From Actinomycetes bacterium (lineage in GTDB: Bacteria > Actinomycetota > Acidimicrobiia > Acidimicrobiales > Acidimicrobiaceae), in contig JAKASN010000127.1 of assembly GCA_021819025.1 (NCBI GenBank), positions 1 to 6,233 on the forward strand: a DNA stretch of 6,233 bases. Direction: 5' to 3'. A program made the position numbers and the translations under genes. Under the pieces are notes generated by a model. It saw only the letters and a program-made list of their open reading frames with translations, was not told the DNA's origin and ran no database searches. Positions 4,953-6,233 of the stretch are shown here, in pieces. Position 1 is the first letter of the stretch; the number at the start of each line of letters is the position of its first letter.

Positions 4953-6134
4953 CTATGGATGACTGGCGTCCCCATCGCGGATGTTGGCAAGGATTTCCTT
5001 GTTGTGCTGACCCAAAAGTGGCGGCGGCGTCGTGGCGTGAAGAGCCTCTCCATTGATTAGCACGCCGTTGCCGCTAACCGTGAGAGTGCGTTCTGGATCT
5101 CCCGGGAACTCCAGCTCCGTGAAGAAGCCCCGTTCGGTGAGCTGCTCCAGTTTTACCATCTCGGGGACGGTCAAGATACGCGCTGCGGGGACCCCATTGC
5201 TGGAGAGGAGCTCTTCCCACTCGATCGCTGACTTCGCCGCGAGACCCGCCGTCACTTCTGCGTTGAGGGCATCGCGGTTCTTCTTGCGATTCTCCGCACT
5301 AATGAAGCGCGCATCGCCAACGATCTCTTGGCGCCCAATTAGTCTCGCGAGCGTTTCGAACTGCTCCTGTCTGTTGGCCGCGATATTGAGCATTCCCGAT
5401 CTTGTCGGGAATGCTCCAGAGGGTGCTGCGGTGGCATTGTCGTTGCCCATCGGGCTGGGAGGTTGTCCGGTAATGAGGTAGTTCGAGACAGCCCATCCCA
5501 TCGCCGACACCGAGGCTTCAAGCATGGAGACGTCTAGGAAGGCACCCTCGCCGGACGATGCCCGTCCTACCAGTGCCGCCGATATCGCCATGGCCGCCGC
5601 AAGACCGCCGATGGTATCGCAGACGGGAAATCCAGCTCGCAAAGGGGCAACTTCATCATTTCCCGTGACGCTCATCATTCCAGCGAGGCCCTGGATAATC
5701 TGGTCATAGGCTGGTCGCGAACTCATGGGACCGGTTTGACCAAATCCGGAGATGGCGCAGTAGATGAGCCTTGGGTTGATGACACGAAGTTCCTCCCATG
5801 GGAAGCCGAGCCTGCGTAGCACCCCGGGTCGAAAGTTCTCCAAGAGCACGTCGGCTTCGGCGACAAGACGTCGGAAGCTTGCTTTGTCGCCGGGAGCTTT
5901 GAGATCTAGCGTGACCGACTTCTTGCCGGCATTTTGGGCGAGGAATGAAGCACCGCGGTTGGTGGCATTTAGTTCGGGGTCGGCGCCAAGCTGTCGAGCG
6001 AGATCGCCGCTTCCTGGTATTTCGATCTTGATTACGTCCGCACCGAAGAGAAGTAGTTGATAACTGCAGTACGGGCCAGCCAGCACGTTGGTCAAATCAA
6101 GTACGCGTACTCCTTTGAGCGGCGCCTGGGTCAT
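4953..6134 (-). CDS. CaiB/BaiF family (class III) CoA-transferase
   Basis: The 393-residue cytosolic enzyme belongs to the family of formyl-CoA transferase and CaiB, which move CoA between carboxylic acids through an aspartyl-CoA thioester; length is normal. Family signatures in order: LKGVRVLDLT and AGPYCSYQL (6-28), GADVIKIE (31-38), NAGKKSVTLDLK (68-79), ADVLLENFRPGV (94-105), SGFGQTGP (129-136) and the probable catalytic Asp173 in FPVCDTIGG (formyl-CoA transferase Asp169). GAFPTRSGMLNIA in the second half fits the usual GxFxTxxGxxxIA block. ATG 6134 is favoured over upstream in-frame codons because AAAAAGGAGA precedes it by seven bases and the family N-terminus starts here. It overlaps the preceding reading frame by ATGA and is followed by the lyase gene. 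Donor and acceptor acids cannot be read; the lyase suggests a citrate-like acceptor. A perfect 12-bp inverted repeat lies inside the gene (5388-5416). Confidence 0.93.
   Translation of the reverse strand: MTQAPLKGVRVLDLTNVLAGPYCSYQLLLFGADVIKIEIPGSGDLARQLGADPELNATNRGASFLAQNAGKKSVTLDLKAPGDKASFRRLVAEADVLLENFRPGVLRRLGFPWEELRVINPRLIYCAISGFGQTGPMSSRPAYDQIIQGLAGMMSVTGNDEVAPLRAGFPVCDTIGGLAAAMAISAALVGRASSGEGAFLDVSMLEASVSAMGWAVSNYLITGQPPSPMGNDNATAAPSGAFPTRSGMLNIAANRQEQFETLARLIGRQEIVGDARFISAENRKKNRDALNAEVTAGLAAKSAIEWEELLSSNGVPAARILTVPEMVKLEQLTERGFFTELEFPGDPERTLTVSGNGVLINGEALHATTPPPLLGQHNKEILANIRDGDASHP
5388..5416. repeat. Perfect 12-bp inverted repeat inside the CoA-transferase gene
   Basis: GAGCATTCCCGA (5388-5399) and TCGGGAATGCTC (5405-5416) are exact complements around TCTTG. 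On the coding strand this spans codons for GAFPTRSGML. A stem of this length is unusual inside a gene. It could be an mRNA structure, a protein-binding site or chance. No T-run follows on either strand, so a terminator is unlikely. Confidence 0.6.
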
Positions 6135-6232
6135 GCGTTCTCTCCTTTTTGCGGTCGTGGAAATAGGGACGTCGCAGCAGAGCCCTCCTCCGGCGCTTGC
6201 TGGTGCAATGTTGCCGCTGCTTTGGTTAGCTC
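6131..6232 (-). CDS. C-terminal end of an unidentified upstream operon gene
   Basis: A minus-strand frame enters from the right edge and runs 33 codons to TGA at 6133-6131. The TGA overlaps the CoA-transferase ATG as ATGA. The visible tail reads ELTKAAATLHQQAPEEG...FPRPQKGENA, a soluble, Ala- and Gln-rich C-terminus without a recognisable domain. The Shine-Dalgarno of the next gene lies within its last codons. The overlap and residue mix favour a real gene at the head of the operon, probably in the same pathway. The competing frame in phase with the CoA-transferase is also open but has no better claim. Confidence 0.55.
   Translation of the reverse strand, partial: ELTKAAATLHQQAPEEGSAATSLFPRPQKGENA
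6141..6150 (-). promoter_or_regulatory. Shine-Dalgarno of the CoA-transferase gene
   Basis: On the minus strand AAAAAGGAGA ends seven bases before ATG 6134. It lies inside the end of the preceding reading frame and decides the start of the CoA-transferase. Confidence 0.75.
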
Positions 6233-6233
6233 G

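Noticed and set aside
5053..5481. 142-codon plus-strand frame opposite the CoA-transferase
   Set aside because: It lies wholly antisense to a conserved enzyme and shows no domain or ribosome binding site.

Overview
The window looks like bacterial chromosome of moderate GC (somewhat above half by eye) with ordinary metabolic genes. No rRNA, tRNA or CRISPR array was found. The fused shikimate kinase / 3-dehydroquinate synthase gene, the class III CoA-transferase next to a short citrate-synthase-fold lyase, and the candidate TTG and GTG starts would fit an actinobacterium of moderate GC, perhaps of the Acidimicrobiia type. This placement is an inference with low confidence.

Layout. (1) Bases 2-115 hold the 3' end of a plus-strand reading frame that enters from outside the window, possibly the tail of a transposase. 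(2) Bases 116-373 are non-coding and rich in inverted repeats. They contain a hairpin at 154-178, nested stems at 179-236, a TACAAT box at 307-312, a hairpin at 330-348 and a strong GGAGG at 365-369. (3) A 52-codon frame at 374-532 follows that GGAGG and overlaps the next ATG by ATGA. (4) aroKB (529-2109, plus) encodes a kinase plus synthase fusion for the shikimate pathway. The kinase half has every key residue. The synthase half keeps its metal and catalytic residues but has replaced the usual glycine-rich NAD-binding motif. (5) Bases 2110-2523 are a convergent spacer with several hairpins and no convincing gene. (6) A 12-helix MFS transporter (2524-3750) lies on the minus strand. (7) Bases 3751-4107 contain several short perfect palindromes, which are candidate operators, and a possible plus-strand promoter. 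(8) A minus-strand operon runs leftward from the right edge: the tail of an unidentified gene (6131-6232), then a CaiB/BaiF CoA-transferase (4953-6134, ATGA overlap), then a citryl-CoA-lyase-like protein (4108-4914, 38-bp gap, good Shine-Dalgarno).

How the genes work together. aroKB would supply two non-consecutive steps of chorisate synthesis from one polypeptide. In the right-hand operon, the CoA-transferase could activate a citrate-like tricarboxylate or hydroxy-acid as its CoA thioester, and the citrate-synthase-fold enzyme could cleave it to an acyl-CoA plus an oxo-acid. This would be a transferase-based version of two-step citrate cleavage; the substrate cannot be read from the sequence. 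No wholly new system is evident. The most interesting points are the altered NAD site of the synthase domain, the coupled small ORF before aroKB, the transferase-lyase pair, and a perfect 12-bp inverted repeat inside the CoA-transferase gene.
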